A DNA stretch of 64,000 nucleotides, from positions 1,116,001 through 1,180,000 of the forward strand of contig NZ_CP014141.1 of the NCBI RefSeq assembly GCF_001535545.1, read 5' to 3'. Below the pieces are notes generated by a model, which saw nothing but the letters and a program-made list of their open reading frames with translations, was not told the DNA's origin and did not search any database. Of this stretch, positions 20,120 to 30,986 are shown in pieces. The DNA is from Thermus parvatiensis. Lineage in GTDB: Bacteria; Deinococcota; Deinococci; Deinococcales; Thermaceae. A program made the translations under genes and the position numbers. The first letter of the stretch is position 1. Each line of letters begins with the position of its first letter.

Positions 20120-21145
20120 TTAAGCCTGGGGGCGGGTCTCCGAGGGAAGCTCCACCTTGCGGCCGCAGCGGCAGGTCTCCCCTTCTATGCGGAAAACCGT
20201 CCCGTCCGCCCTGGGGTAGAGCCAAAGCGCCCCGCAGTCGGGGCAGCGCACCTCAGCCACCAGCGAGCGGACCTCCTCCGGGCTAAAGCGGTAGACCTCC
20301 CCGCACCAGTGGCAGACCACCTCGGCCCCCCCGTCCTTGACGATCATCTCCTCCCGTTCCTCCGGCGTGAAGAAGACCAGGGCCTCCAGGGCCCTTTCCC
20401 GGTTGCAGCGGCAGCGGAAGCGGGCGGGGATCTCGTTCTGGAGGTAGCCCAAGGCCCTTAGGTCGGTGCGCGCAAAGCCCAAGCCCGCCAAAAGGACCTC
20501 CAAGGCCCCCTCCAGGCCCTTTTCCCGAAGGAGGGGGGTGAGGCCGGGGAGGTCCTTCAGGTTGGCCTCGAGGCGGCCCAAGACCTCCTCCCCCGCCCCC
20601 GGCAACACCTGGACGGCCACACCCCCCGCCACCTCCACCTCCCCTTCCCCCTTGACCCGGACGCCCAGGAGCACCGCCGAGGGGATCTGCTCCGACTGCC
20701 AAAGGTAGTGGGCGAGGTCCTCGGCGATCTCCCCCGAGACCAGGGGAACGGTGCTGGTGTAGACCTCCCCGTTAGGGAGGCTCCGGTCCACCCGCAAGAC
20801 CCCGGCCCCCACGAGCTTCCCCACGTTGAGCTTGCCGTCTTCCCGCAAGGGCACTTCCGCCTTGGGGTTTTTCACGTAGCCCCGCACGTTCCCCTGGGGG
20901 TCGGCCTCCACCACGATTCCCCCCAAGGGCCCTGCCCCCTCCACGCGAAGGGTGATCCGCTCCTTGGGGGTTTTTAGGAGAAGCTGCGCTAGAAGAAGCG
21001 CCCCGGTCATGGCGCGGCCGAGGGCGGCGGTGGCCGTAGGAGAAAGGCCATGGCGGCGCCTCGCCTCCTCCACCACATCCGTGGTCTCGGCGGCCACCAC
21101 CCGCAAATTCCCTTCCCCGGCCAAGCCCCGAAGGATCCTTCCCAT
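20120..21145 (-). CDS. hslO: Redox-regulated chaperone Hsp33, with an extra C-terminal Cys-rich extension
   Basis: Holdase chaperone activated by oxidation. 341 aa, about 50 longer than usual Hsp33. VVEEARRRHGLSPTATAALGRAMTGALLLA and QSEQIPSAVLLGV are the N-terminal domain. The canonical zinc switch is RCRCN and, about 35 residues later, CHWCG. Beyond it lies a further segment, EVRCPDCGALWLYPRADGTVFRIEGETCRCGRKV, with a second set of four cysteines (CxxC and CxC). This looks like an added zinc ribbon. Leaderless-type start: CATAAT 8 nt upstream of ATG 21145. Confidence 0.92.
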   Translation of the reverse strand: MGRILRGLAGEGNLRVVAAETTDVVEEARRRHGLSPTATAALGRAMTGALLLAQLLLKTPKERITLRVEGAGPLGGIVVEADPQGNVRGYVKNPKAEVPLREDGKLNVGKLVGAGVLRVDRSLPNGEVYTSTVPLVSGEIAEDLAHYLWQSEQIPSAVLLGVRVKGEGEVEVAGGVAVQVLPGAGEEVLGRLEANLKDLPGLTPLLREKGLEGALEVLLAGLGFARTDLRALGYLQNEIPARFRCRCNRERALEALVFFTPEEREEMIVKDGGAEVVCHWCGEVYRFSPEEVRSLVAEVRCPDCGALWLYPRADGTVFRIEGETCRCGRKVELPSETRPQA

Positions 21146-21153
21146 ACCCCGCC

Positions 21154-21174
21154 ATTATGCCATGGGCCTATAAT
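21154..21174. promoter_or_regulatory. Divergent leaderless promoters of hslO and cysS
   Basis: Minus strand CATAAT (complement of 21154-21159) lies 8 nt from the hslO ATG. Plus strand TATAAT (21169-21174) lies 7 nt from the cysS ATG. Such spacing puts the transcription start at or near the start codon. No convincing -35 on either strand. Confidence 0.55.
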
Positions 21175-21181
21175 CCCCCAT

Positions 21182-22627
21182 ATGGGCCTCGTGATCTACG
21201 ACACCTTGGCGCGGCGCAAGGTGCCCTTTGAGCCGGCGGTCCCCGGCCATGTGGGGATCTACGTCTGCGGCCCCACGGTCTACTCCGACCCCCACCTGGG
21301 CCACGCCCGTGGGCCCGTGGTCTACGACGTCCTAAGGCGCTACCTCCTCCACAAGGGGTACAAGGTCCGCTTCGTCTCCAACATCACCGACGTGGGCCAC
21401 CTCACCGACGACGCCGACGAGGGCGAGGACAAGATCGTGAGGCGGGCCAAGCTGGAACGCCTCGAGCCCATGGAGGTGGCCGACAAGTACATGTGGAGCT
21501 ACTTTGACGCCATGCAGGCCCTGAACGTCCTCAGGCCCTCCATCACCCCCAGGGCCACGGGCCACATCCCGGAGATGCTGGAACTCACCCAAAGGCTTTT
21601 GGAGCGGGGCGTGGCCTACGAACGCAAGGGGAGCGTCTACTTCCGGGTGAGGGCCTTCCCCGAATACGGGAAGCTTTCCGGGAAAAGGCTGGAAGAGCTC
21701 AGGGCAGGGGCCCGGGTGGAGGTGCGGGAGGAGAAGGAAGACCCCTTGGACTTCGCCCTCTGGAAGGCGGCCGAGCCGGGGCACATCATGCGCTGGAAGA
21801 GCCCCTGGGGGGAGGGGTACCCCGGGTGGCACATTGAGTGCACCGCCATGAGCCTTAAGTACCTGGGAGAGGGCTTTGACCTGCACGCAGGGGGCATAGA
21901 CCTCCAGTTCCCCCATCACGAGTGCGAGATCGCCCAGGCGGAGGCGGCGGGCTTCCGCTTCGCCCGCCACTGGATGCACCACAACCACGTCCTCCTCCAG
22001 GGGGAGAAGATGGCCAAGAGCACGGGGAACCTCGTCCTCCTCCACGACCTCCTCAAGGCCCACGAGCCCATGGCCCTTCGCTTCTACCTCCTCCAGACCC
22101 ACTACCGGAGCCCCATGGACTTCACCTGGGAAGGTTTAGAGGCCGCCAAGCGGGGCTACGCCCGCCTCCTCCAGGCCTACCGGGAGGTGCGGGGGCGCAA
22201 GAAGACCGCACCCCCCGGCACCACCCCCGAGCTGGAGAGGGCCCTGGACGCCCTGGAAAAGGCCTTCATGGAGGCCATAGAGGACGACCTCTCCACCCCC
22301 GAGGCCCTGGCCGCCTTCTTCACCTTCCTGCCCGAGCTCCACAAGCTCCTCCCCGAGGCCAAGGGGGAAAGCCTGGCCCGGGCCGAGGCGGTCTTCCATA
22401 CCCTGGGCGAGGAGATCCTGGGAATCTTCCCGGAAAGGGTCTTGGAGGAAAAGCTTTCCGGGCCCCTCCTCGAGGGCCTCATTGAACTCCTTTTGGAGCT
22501 CAGGGAGGAGGCAAGGCGGGCCAAGGACTACGAAAAAAGCGACCGCATCCGGGAAAGGCTAAGGGCCCTCGGGGTTATCGTGGAGGACACCAAGGAAGGC
22601 CCCAAGTGGCGGCTGGAGGCGGTTTAG
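21182..22627 (+). CDS. cysS: Cysteinyl-tRNA synthetase
   Basis: Class I aminoacyl-tRNA synthetase, 481 aa. [18 protein letters not shown] includes the zinc-ligand Cys and a HIGH-type motif (HLGH); [10 protein letters not shown] and [12 protein letters not shown] supply the other zinc ligands; EKMAKSTGN is the KMSKS equivalent. I chose ATG 21182 because [18 protein letters not shown] is the family start and a TATAAT lies 7 nt upstream; the longer open frame runs through the hslO promoter. Confidence 0.96.
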   Translation: MGLVIYDTLARRKVPFEPAVPGHVGIYVCGPTVYSDPHLGHARGPVVYDVLRRYLLHKGYKVRFVSNITDVGHLTDDADEGEDKIVRRAKLERLEPMEVADKYMWSYFDAMQALNVLRPSITPRATGHIPEMLELTQRLLERGVAYERKGSVYFRVRAFPEYGKLSGKRLEELRAGARVEVREEKEDPLDFALWKAAEPGHIMRWKSPWGEGYPGWHIECTAMSLKYLGEGFDLHAGGIDLQFPHHECEIAQAEAAGFRFARHWMHHNHVLLQGEKMAKSTGNLVLLHDLLKAHEPMALRFYLLQTHYRSPMDFTWEGLEAAKRGYARLLQAYREVRGRKKTAPPGTTPELERALDALEKAFMEAIEDDLSTPEALAAFFTFLPELHKLLPEAKGESLARAEAVFHTLGEEILGIFPERVLEEKLSGPLLEGLIELLLELREEARRAKDYEKSDRIRERLRALGVIVEDTKEGPKWRLEAV

Positions 22628-22640
22628 CCTCTCCAAGGGC

Positions 22641-22669
22641 AAAACCCCCGGGCCGATCCCGGGGGTTTT
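22641..22669. terminator. Bidirectional terminator between cysS and the acyl-CoA dehydrogenase gene
   Basis: AAAACCCCCGGG (22641-22652), a 5-base loop and CCCGGGGGTTTT (22658-22669): a 12-bp perfect stem with A- and T-runs on its flanks, so it can terminate both converging transcripts. Confidence 0.88.
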
Positions 22670-22682
22670 CCTCACCCAGGGC

Positions 22683-24416
22683 CTAGCGGGGGATGGGGTA
22701 GCCTTGGGCCTCGAGGACCGCCTCCGCCACCTCCCGGCGCAGGGCCACGAGGTCCGCGGGCTCGTGCTTGGTGAGGCGGCGGGCAGCGGAGTAGACCACC
22801 CGGGCCTCGTCCCCTTCCACCAGGCGGGGAAGGACGGAAAGGGCCAGGCTTTGGGCCCGGTCCAGGGCCTGGACCAGGTAGATCCGGGTCATGGCCTGGG
22901 CCACCCCGCCAAGCCTCCTGGCCCGCAGGAGAGCACTCTCCGCAGCGTAGGCGTCTATGAGGATGTCGGCCACCGCCCCCAGAACTTCCTGTTCCTCTTC
23001 CACCTGCTGGCCGTACTTCTGCACGGCAAGGCCCGCCACCATGAGGGCGAGCTTCTTAAGGCCTGCGATCTGGTGAAGCTCCACATCCTCGGGCTCCTCA
23101 AAGCTAGGCTCGAGGAGCTCCTTCTGGAGCTTTTGCGCCGCCTGTATGAGGGGAAGCTGGCCCTTCAGAGCCCGGCGGAGGAGCATGCCGGGGATGAGGA
23201 GGCGGTTGATCTCGTTGGTGCCCTCAAAAATGCGGTTGATGCGGGCGTCGCGGTAGGCCCGCTCAATGGGGTAGTCCTGGATGTAGCCGTAGCCCCCGTG
23301 GATCTGCACCCCCTCGTCCACCACGTAGTCCAGGACCTCAGAGCCCAGCACCTTGATGATGCTGGCCTCCACCGCATACTCCTCAATGCCCGCCATCACC
23401 GCCTCGGCGCCCTTCTTCCCTTCTAGAGCCTCGTCAATGAGGCCCACGGTGCGGTAGACGGCGCTCTCGGCGGCGTAGATGCGGCTCGCCATCTCCCCCA
23501 GCTTCTGCTGGATGAGGCCGAAGCGGCCGATGGGGCGGCCGAACTGCACCCTCTGGGTGGCGTACTGGGCGGAAAGCTCTAAGGCCCTTTTTGCCCCGCC
23601 CACGGCCCCCGCCCCCAGCTTGTAGCGGCCCACGTTGAGGACGTTGAAGGCAATCTTGTGCCCCTTGCCGATCTCCCCGAGGACGTTCTCCACCGGGACC
23701 TTCACGTCCTCCAGGATCACCTGCCGGGTGCTGGAGGCCTTGATGCCCATCTTCTTCTCCTCGGGGCCGAAGGAAAGGCCGGGAGTGTCCCGCTCCACCA
23801 AAAAGGCGGTGAAGTGCTCCCCGTCCACCTTGGCGAAGACGGTGAAGAGGTGGGCAAAGCCCGCGTTGGAGATGAACTGCTTCACCCCGTTCAGGATGTA
23901 GTACTTCCCGTCCTCGGAAAGGGTGGCCCGGGCCTTGGCGGCGAGGGCGTCGGAGCCCGAGCCCGGCTCGGTGAGGCAGTAGGCGGCGATCCACTCCCCG
24001 CTGGCCAGCTTAGGCAGGTACTTCCGCTTCTGCTCCTCGGTGCCGAAGTACACAAGGGGCAGGGTGCCGATGGAGGTGTGGGCACCGTAGGTGACGGAGA
24101 AGCCCCCGCTTCCGGAAAGCTCCTCGGCCACCACGGTGGAGATCACCTTGGGGAGGTCCAAACCGCCGTACTCCTCAGGGACCTCAATGGCAAGAAGCCC
24201 GAGCTCCCCCGCCTTGCGCATCAGGGGCACGTTGAGCTCAAGCTCCCCGTGCTCCATCCGCTCCAGGAGGGGAAGCACCTCCTTCTCCACGAAGGTACGG
24301 GTGGTCCGGGCGATCTCCTTGACGCTCTCGTCAAAGTCCTCCGGGGTGTAGACCCTCTCGGGGACCTCCAAAAGCCAGCCGCCGCCTTTTTGCCAGAGCT
24401 TTTTTTCCTCGGTCAT
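22683..24416 (-). CDS. Acyl-CoA dehydrogenase
   Basis: FAD-dependent alpha,beta-dehydrogenation of acyl-CoA, the first beta-oxidation step. 577 aa, longer than the common 380-aa form and of the type with a C-terminal helical extension. CLTEPGSGSDALAAKARA and TRQVILEDVKVPVENVLGE are ACAD signatures. The GIEEYAVEASIIKVLGSEVLDYVVDEGVQIHGGYGY region gives the catalytic Glu, with YRDARINRIFEGTNEINRLLIPG after it. Third gene of a fadB-fadA-acad operon, 11 bp behind the thiolase. Confidence 0.93.
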   Translation of the reverse strand: MTEEKKLWQKGGGWLLEVPERVYTPEDFDESVKEIARTTRTFVEKEVLPLLERMEHGELELNVPLMRKAGELGLLAIEVPEEYGGLDLPKVISTVVAEELSGSGGFSVTYGAHTSIGTLPLVYFGTEEQKRKYLPKLASGEWIAAYCLTEPGSGSDALAAKARATLSEDGKYYILNGVKQFISNAGFAHLFTVFAKVDGEHFTAFLVERDTPGLSFGPEEKKMGIKASSTRQVILEDVKVPVENVLGEIGKGHKIAFNVLNVGRYKLGAGAVGGAKRALELSAQYATQRVQFGRPIGRFGLIQQKLGEMASRIYAAESAVYRTVGLIDEALEGKKGAEAVMAGIEEYAVEASIIKVLGSEVLDYVVDEGVQIHGGYGYIQDYPIERAYRDARINRIFEGTNEINRLLIPGMLLRRALKGQLPLIQAAQKLQKELLEPSFEEPEDVELHQIAGLKKLALMVAGLAVQKYGQQVEEEQEVLGAVADILIDAYAAESALLRARRLGGVAQAMTRIYLVQALDRAQSLALSVLPRLVEGDEARVVYSAARRLTKHEPADLVALRREVAEAVLEAQGYPIPR

Positions 24417-24427
24417 GATTCTCCTCC

Positions 24428-25621
24428 TTAAGCCGGGTAGACCTCAAACACGCCCGCAGCGCCCATGCCGCCGCCGATGCACATGGTGACGAGGCCGTAC
24501 CCCCCACCCCGCCGGGATAGCTCGCTCAAGAGCTGGGCGGTGAGCTTGGCCCCCGTGGCCCCCAGGGGGTGGCCTAAGGCGATGGCCCCGCCGTTGACGT
24601 TCGTCTTCTCCTCGGGCATCTCCAGGGTGCGCATCACCGCTAGGACCTGGGCGGCGAAGGCCTCGTTGAACTCAATGAGGTCAATCTGGTCCAAGGTAAG
24701 CCCCGCCCGTTCCAAGGCCTTGGGCACCGCCTTCACCGGGCCGATCCCCATGATGTCGGGCTCCACCCCGGCCACGGCAAAGCTCACGAAACGGGCCAGG
24801 GGCTTAAGCCCCAAGGCCTCCGCCTTCTCCCGGCTCATGACGACCACCGCCGCCGCCCCGTCGGAGTAGGGGCTGGAGTTGCCCGCGGTCACGGTGCCGT
24901 TCTTCTTAAAGGCGGGCCTCAGCTTGGCCAGGGCCTCGAGGCTGGTTTCTGGGCGGACCGTCTCGTCCCGATCAAAGACGACCTCCTCCACCTCCTTCTT
25001 GGTCCCGCGGTAAGTAACCTTAGGCACCCGGATGGGGACCACTTCAGGAAAGCGCCCCTCGGCCCAGGCCTGGGCCGCCTTCTGGTGGCTCCTCAAGGCC
25101 CACTTGTCCTGGTCTTCCCGGGTTATGCCGAAGCGTTCCGCCACCCTTTCGGCGGTGAAGCCCATGCCGATGTAGGTGGAGTAGGTCTCGGGGCTCCACT
25201 CCGTGGGGGTAAGCTCGGGGTGGAGGCGGGTGTGGTAGCCGGACATGGGCACCTGGCTCATCATCTCCACCCCCCCCGCCAAAACCGCGTCCGCCATCCC
25301 GGTCATCACCGCCTGGGCGGCCATGGCGATGGTCTGAAGGCCGCTAGAGCAGAAGCGGTTGATGGTGGCCCCCGCCACCTCCACCGGGAAGCCTGCCCGA
25401 AGGAGGGCCAGGCGGGCGATGTTCAACCCCTGGGCCGCCTCGGGCATGGCGCACCCCCAGAGGACGTCCTCGAGCTCCTTGGGGTCCAGGCCCACCCGCT
25501 CCACCGCGGCCCGCATCACCTGGGCGGAGAGGTCCACGGGGTGCAAGGTGGCCAAGGCCCCGTCCTTCTTGCCCCGGGCCACGGGGCTCCGCACTGCGCT
25601 TACGATGACCGCTTCCCGCAT
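24428..25621 (-). CDS. fadA: Acetyl-CoA acyltransferase (thiolase)
   Basis: Thiolytic cleavage of 3-ketoacyl-CoA, last step of beta-oxidation. 397 aa. Nucleophile Cys in [19 protein letters not shown]; the C-terminal [15 protein letters not shown] holds the catalytic His, and [15 protein letters not shown] the second Cys. The [22 protein letters not shown] block is typical of FadA. Lies 10 bp behind the fadB-like gene and 11 bp before the acyl-CoA dehydrogenase. Confidence 0.95.
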   Translation of the reverse strand: MREAVIVSAVRSPVARGKKDGALATLHPVDLSAQVMRAAVERVGLDPKELEDVLWGCAMPEAAQGLNIARLALLRAGFPVEVAGATINRFCSSGLQTIAMAAQAVMTGMADAVLAGGVEMMSQVPMSGYHTRLHPELTPTEWSPETYSTYIGMGFTAERVAERFGITREDQDKWALRSHQKAAQAWAEGRFPEVVPIRVPKVTYRGTKKEVEEVVFDRDETVRPETSLEALAKLRPAFKKNGTVTAGNSSPYSDGAAAVVVMSREKAEALGLKPLARFVSFAVAGVEPDIMGIGPVKAVPKALERAGLTLDQIDLIEFNEAFAAQVLAVMRTLEMPEEKTNVNGGAIALGHPLGATGAKLTAQLLSELSRRGGGYGLVTMCIGGGMGAAGVFEVYPA

Positions 25622-25631
25622 CTTCTCCTCC

Positions 25632-27923
25632 TTAGTTCCTAAGCGGCTTGCCCGTCTTCAAGGTGTAGGCGATGCGCTCCTGGGTCTTCCGGGTGCCGAG
25701 GAGCTTCAAGAAGGCCTCGCGCTCCAGGTCCAGAAGGTCCCACTCAGAAACCTCCCGCGCCGGGCCTTCCCCGCCGGAAAGGACATAGGCGATCTCCAGG
25801 CCGATGCGCATGTCGTGGTCCGTGATCTCCCCCGCCTCGCGGAAGGCCCAGACGGCGTAGCGCAGGTTGCCCAGGGCTTCGCTCCCCAGGACGCGGATCC
25901 TCGGGGGAAGGGGCGGACGGTAGTCCGGGGCCAGCTCCAGCACCCGCCGCTTGGCGTCGGCGATGAGGAAGTCCCGGTTCATGCTGATGCGGTCCCGGTC
26001 GCGGAGGAAGCCCATCTTTTTGGCCTCGAGGGCGCTGGTGGAGGTCCTGGCCAAGGCGATCAGGTTGAAGGCCCGCTTCACCGCCTCAAAGGGGTCGGCC
26101 TCCTCGTAAGGGGCAAGCTCCTGGGTGAAGCGGAGGAGCATCTCCTTGGTGCCGCCCCCCGCGGGCAGAAGCCCCACTCCCGCTTCCACCAGGCCCATGT
26201 AAAGCTCGGCGTGGGCCTGAACCGCGTCGGCGTGCAGGGTGAACTCCGCCCCGCCCCCTAAGGTGAGGCCAAAGGGGGCCACCACAACGGGGAAGGGGCT
26301 ATAGCGGAGGGACATGGAGGCTTTCTGGAACTGCCGCACGGCCAAGGAGAGCTCGTCCCAGTCCCCCTCCTGGGCCAGGGAGAGGATGAGGGCCAGGTTG
26401 GCCCCAGCAGAGAAGGCCCTCGGGTCCTCGTTGCCGATGACGAGGCCCAGATAGCCCTTCTCCTCCACGTACTCCAGGCTCTTCTGGAGCATGCGGATGA
26501 CCCCTTCCCCGATGGCGTTCATCTTGGTGCGGAACTCCAGGAGGGCCACCCCGTCTCCCAGATCCAGAAGAGCCGCCTCCTTGCTTTCCAAAAGGGTCTT
26601 TCCCTCGGACTTGAGGGCCTTTAGGGAGATGACGCCCTCCCGCTTGGTCAAGGGGTGGTAGGCCCCGTCAAATCCCAGGTAGGCGCCGTCCTTGTAGAAG
26701 GCCCCCTGGGCCTTCCTAAGGAGCCCGGGAACCTCCAAGCCGTGCTCGGCGAAAAGGGCCTCCACCCGGGAAAGCCCCACGGCGTCCATGTTCTTGAAGG
26801 GGCCTTCCTCCCAAGCGAAGCCCCACTCCAGGGCCTGGTCCACGGAGACGAGGTCGTAGGCGATCTCGGGAGCCTTCTCCAGGGTGTAGTGGGCGGTCTT
26901 GGCGAAAAGCTCCCGGAGGAAGGCCCCGTACTTGCCGGGAAGGTCCAAGGCCTTGGCAAGGCGCTCCCTCAGGGGAAGGTCCCGGAGGGCGCGAAGCTCG
27001 GGAAGTTCAAGCTTGGTCCGGGGGACGTAATCCAGGGTCCGGTAGTCCAGGGTGTAGATCTCCCCGTTCACCCGCTTGTAGAACCCGGCCCCCGCCTTCT
27101 CCCCTAGGCGGCCCTCCTCCACGAGCCGGTGGACCCACTCGGGCAGGGCGAAGTCCTCCCCGGTGGCCTGGGCGAGCTCCTCGGTCACGAGCTTGAGCAC
27201 GTCCAGGCCCGTGAGGTCGGCGGTGCGGAAGGTGGCGGAGTTGGGGCGGCCGAGGAGGGGCCCGGTGAGGGCGTCCACCTCGTCAATGGTGAGGCCGTGC
27301 TTCTCCATGAGGCGCACGGCCTGCACCATCCCGTAGACCCCGAGGCGGTTGGCGATGAAGCCGGGGGAGTCCTTGGCGAGGACGGTCCCCTTGCCCAAGA
27401 TGCGCTCCCCGAAGCGGCGGATTTCCTCCAGGACCTTGGGGTCGGTCTCCGGGGTGGGGATGAGCTCCAGGAGGTGGAGGTAGCGGGGGGGGTTGAAGAA
27501 GTGGGTGCCCAGGAAGCGGCGGCGGAAGCCCTCGGAGCGCCCCTCCAGAAGCACCCTCATGGGGATGCCGCTCGTGTTGGAGCTAATGATGGCGGTGGGC
27601 TTCAGGAGGCCTTCCAGGCGGGCATAGAGGGCCTGCTTGGGCTCGGGCTTCTCAATGATGGCCTCCACCACCCAGTCGCAGTCCTTGAGCTTCTCCAGGT
27701 CGTCCTCGGTGTTGCCGATCTCAATGTACCGGGCCCGCTCGGGGTCCATGAAGGCCGCGGGCTTGGCCTTTAGCGCCCGCTCCAGGCCCCGCTTGGCGTA
27801 CTCGTTGCGGTCCTCCTTCCCGGGGATGTCCAGGAGGACCACCGGGACCCCGGCGCTCGCCACCAGGGCGGCGATCCCGCTTCCCATGGTCCCCGCGCCC
27901 ACCACGCCTACCTTCTTGATCAT
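25632..27923 (-). CDS. fadB: 3-hydroxyacyl-CoA dehydrogenase / enoyl-CoA hydratase fusion
   Basis: Bifunctional beta-oxidation enzyme. N-terminal NAD-binding dehydrogenase ([21 protein letters not shown], then [32 protein letters not shown]) and a C-terminal crotonase domain ([36 protein letters not shown]). This dehydrogenase-first order is like Bacillus FadN, the reverse of E. coli FadB. ATG 27923 is preferred: [11 protein letters not shown] is the family start and GGAGG precedes it by 5 nt. A TTG at 27947 is possible. First gene of the operon. Confidence 0.93.
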   Translation of the reverse strand: MIKKVGVVGAGTMGSGIAALVASAGVPVVLLDIPGKEDRNEYAKRGLERALKAKPAAFMDPERARYIEIGNTEDDLEKLKDCDWVVEAIIEKPEPKQALYARLEGLLKPTAIISSNTSGIPMRVLLEGRSEGFRRRFLGTHFFNPPRYLHLLELIPTPETDPKVLEEIRRFGERILGKGTVLAKDSPGFIANRLGVYGMVQAVRLMEKHGLTIDEVDALTGPLLGRPNSATFRTADLTGLDVLKLVTEELAQATGEDFALPEWVHRLVEEGRLGEKAGAGFYKRVNGEIYTLDYRTLDYVPRTKLELPELRALRDLPLRERLAKALDLPGKYGAFLRELFAKTAHYTLEKAPEIAYDLVSVDQALEWGFAWEEGPFKNMDAVGLSRVEALFAEHGLEVPGLLRKAQGAFYKDGAYLGFDGAYHPLTKREGVISLKALKSEGKTLLESKEAALLDLGDGVALLEFRTKMNAIGEGVIRMLQKSLEYVEEKGYLGLVIGNEDPRAFSAGANLALILSLAQEGDWDELSLAVRQFQKASMSLRYSPFPVVVAPFGLTLGGGAEFTLHADAVQAHAELYMGLVEAGVGLLPAGGGTKEMLLRFTQELAPYEEADPFEAVKRAFNLIALARTSTSALEAKKMGFLRDRDRISMNRDFLIADAKRRVLELAPDYRPPLPPRIRVLGSEALGNLRYAVWAFREAGEITDHDMRIGLEIAYVLSGGEGPAREVSEWDLLDLEREAFLKLLGTRKTQERIAYTLKTGKPLRN

Positions 27924-28025
27924 GGCCACCTCCTTATACTGAGTCAAAGTTTAACCCTCCGCTCCCCGCCTGTCAAAGGGCGGCGCCACCCTGGGCCGCT
28001 TCCAGCCCAAACCGGGCCTCGGCGG

Positions 28026-30959
28026 CTAGCGGTCGGCGAAGAGGTAAAGGGCTTCCATCAGGGCCTCGGGGTAGTCCCGGGGCCTCAGGCCCTTCTTCTC
28101 CAGGCGGAACCCGGGCGGGTACTGCGTAAGTTCTACCCGGTAGGGAAGCCCTTTGAGGCCGCGGGCGTCGTAGTCCAAGGGGTAGCGGGGGAAGACCACC
28201 TCCAGGTGGGTGAGGCCTTCCGTAATGGACACCACCCCCTTCCTCTCCGCCACCAGGCGGAGCCGGGCGAGGGCCACGAAGTTCTCTGCCTCCTCAGGGA
28301 GAGGCCCGTAGCGCGCTTTGAGCTCCCGCACCAGGCGGGAAAGCTCGGCGAGGCTTTTCGCCTCGGCAAAACGGCTGTAGTAGCGGCTTCGGGCCTCGAG
28401 GCTCGGCACGTACTCCGCGGGCAGCCGGGCGGAAACGGAAAGGTCCAGGGTCACGTGGGGCCTCTCCTCCCGCACCTCCCCCTTGAGCTTACGGATGGCC
28501 TCTTCCAGAAGCTCGGTGTAGACCTCGAGGGAAAGCGCCCGGATGTGCCCGTGCTGCTCCGGCCCCAAAAGGTTCCCCACGCCCCGGATCTCCATGTCCC
28601 TTTCGGCCAGGAGGTGGCCCGAGCCCAGATCGGAGAGGTCGGCGATGGCGGCGAGGCGCTTCTCCGCGGCCTCGGTGAGGCGAGGCGGGTGGAAGAGGTA
28701 GGCGTAGGCCTCCTCCTCCCTCCGCCCCACCCGGCCCCGGAGCTGGTACAAGGTGGCGAGGCCCAGGCGGTCCGCCCGCTCAATGAGGATGGTGTTCGCC
28801 TCGGGCACGTCCAGGCCCGCCTCAATGATGGTGGTGGCGAGGAGGACGTCGTACGCCCCTTCGGCGAAGAGGAGCATGGTCTCCTCAATGAGGCTTTCGG
28901 GCATCTGGCCGTGGACCACCCCGATGCGGGCCTCGGGGACGAGGCTTTCCAGAAAGCGCCGCCTGGCCTCTATGGAGGCCACCCGGTCGTGGACGTAGAA
29001 GACCTTGCCCCCACGCTCCAGCTCAAAGAGGATGGCTTCCCGCACCAAGAGGGGGTCAAAGGGAGCGAGGAAGGTCTTGATGGGCTTGCGCCCCGGGGGC
29101 GGGGTCTGGATGCTGGAAAGGTCTTTGAGGCCCACCAGGGCGGAGTAGAGGGTGCGGGGGATGGGGGTGGCGGAGAGGTAGAGGGTGTCCACCTCCGCTT
29201 TAAGCTCCCGGATCCTCTCCTTTTGGGCCACGCCGAAGCGGTGCTCCTCGTCCACGATGAGGAGGCCGAGGTCTCTGAAGCGCACGTCCTCCTGGAGGAG
29301 GCGGTGGGTGCCGATGACGATGTCCACCGTGCCCTCGGCGAGGCCTTTTAGGATGGCCTCCTCCTCCTTAGGCGGGGTGAAGCGGGAGAGGACCGCCACC
29401 CTCACGGGAAGCCCCTGGAAGCGCTCCCTAAAGGTCTTCCCGTGCTGCTCGGCGAGGAGGGTGGTGGGCACGAGAAAGGCCACCTGGGCCCCGTGCCCCA
29501 CCACCCGGTGGGCGGCCCTCAGGGCCACCTCCGTCTTGCCGAAGCCCACGTCCCCCGAGACCAGGCGGTCCATGGGGTGGGGGCTTTCCAGGTCGCGGAG
29601 GACCTCCTCCAGGGCCCGCTTCTGGTCGGGGGTGAGCTCGTAGGGGAACCCCTTCTCCACCAGAGGGTCCCACTCGGGCAAGGGGGGAAAGGCCCGGCCC
29701 GGGGTGGCCTTGCGCTTGGCCTGGAGGACGAGGAGGCGCCCGGCGAGCTCCTCCACGTCCTTCCTGGCCTTCTCCTTGGCCCGCTGCCACTCGTTCTTGC
29801 CCAGGGAGGAAAGCTCCGGGGGGTCGTCGGTGGTCCCGGGGTGGCGCTTGAGGAGGGGAAGCTGCTCCACGGGGAGGTAGAGCTTCCCTTCCCCCTTGTA
29901 GCGCAGGATCAGGTAGTCCCGCTTGACCCCCAGGACCTCCCGGGTCTCCAGGCCCAGGTACTGCCCGACGCCGTGCTCCGGGTGGATGAGGTAGTCCCCT
30001 GGGGAAAGGGCCCCGGGGTCGCTGAGCCCCTCCCCTACCCGGACCCGGGCCCGCACCCCCCGGTGGCGAAGACCAGGGCCTCAGTAAGGAGGACCCACTC
30101 CCCCCACTCCGCCCCGCCCTCAAAGTCCCCAAAGAGGAGGGCAAGCCGCCCCTTGGGGCCGGGAAAACGGTCCAGGATGAGGGGCGAGAAGGCCTGGAGG
30201 CGCCTTTTGAGGTACTCCAGGGTGCGCCCGTGGCCCACGAAGAGGTGGACCCGCCGCCCCTCCGCCAACCAGCGGGCCAGGTCCTTTTCCAAGGCCTTGA
30301 GGCTCCCCCGGTAGGGGGGAGGGGCCTCACGCCAAGCTCCCAGGGAGGAAGGTCTACCCCACCCCCAGGGCCACCACCGGCCGCCCGGCCAGAAGGGGGA
30401 AAAGCTCCTTGGGGGCCAGGGCCGGGGTGTCCAGGTAGACGGGGCCGGGAAAATGGCGGAGTTTCCTGGAGGTGAACCCCTCCGCCTTGCCCGGCTTGGG
30501 CAGGAGGACGTGGCGCCTTCGGGGTTCGCCTTCCCAAAGGAGCCGCTCCAGCTCCTCCCCAAAGAACTCCAGGCGCAAGGGCCCAAGCTCCAAAACCTCC
30601 CCCAGGACCCGGTAGTCCTCGTCCCGGGCGTAGCCCAGCTTGAGGAGGCGGGAAAGAAGGGCCTCCCGGGGGTAGGCGCGGCCCACCTCCAGAAGAAGCC
30701 GCCAGGCAGAGGGGTCCTCGGGGAAGGGAGCCAGGGCTTCCTCGTAGGAGAAGACGAAGAGGGCCTTCTCCTCTAGGGCCTCGAGGCCGGGGTTCACGTA
30801 GACCCGCGCCCCGAAGGCGGAAAGGTCCCGGTAGCGCCGAAGCCGCGCCTCGGGAGCGAGGAGGAGGGCCGGGGGGACCTCCTGGGAGAAAAGCAGGGCC
30901 GCCCCCACCTGCGGAAGGGCCAGGCGGTGGCCGTAGATCCTCTCTAGCGCGATTTCCAT
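28026..30959 (-). CDS. mfd: Transcription-repair coupling factor; three frameshifts
   Basis: Removes stalled RNA polymerase and recruits UvrA. An N-terminal UvrB-like region, the RNAP-binding domain ([34 protein letters not shown]), then RecG-like helicase motifs: Walker [20 protein letters not shown] box [52 protein letters not shown] domain at the end. The frame breaks at 30357-30360, 30314-30319 and 30056-30061. One G or C added at each restores [27 protein letters not shown] and [15 protein letters not shown], giving about 978 aa. Lies 27 bp behind degV. Confidence 0.93.
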
Positions 30960-30986
30960 GCCGCCACGGCCCCGAAGGGCCAAGGA

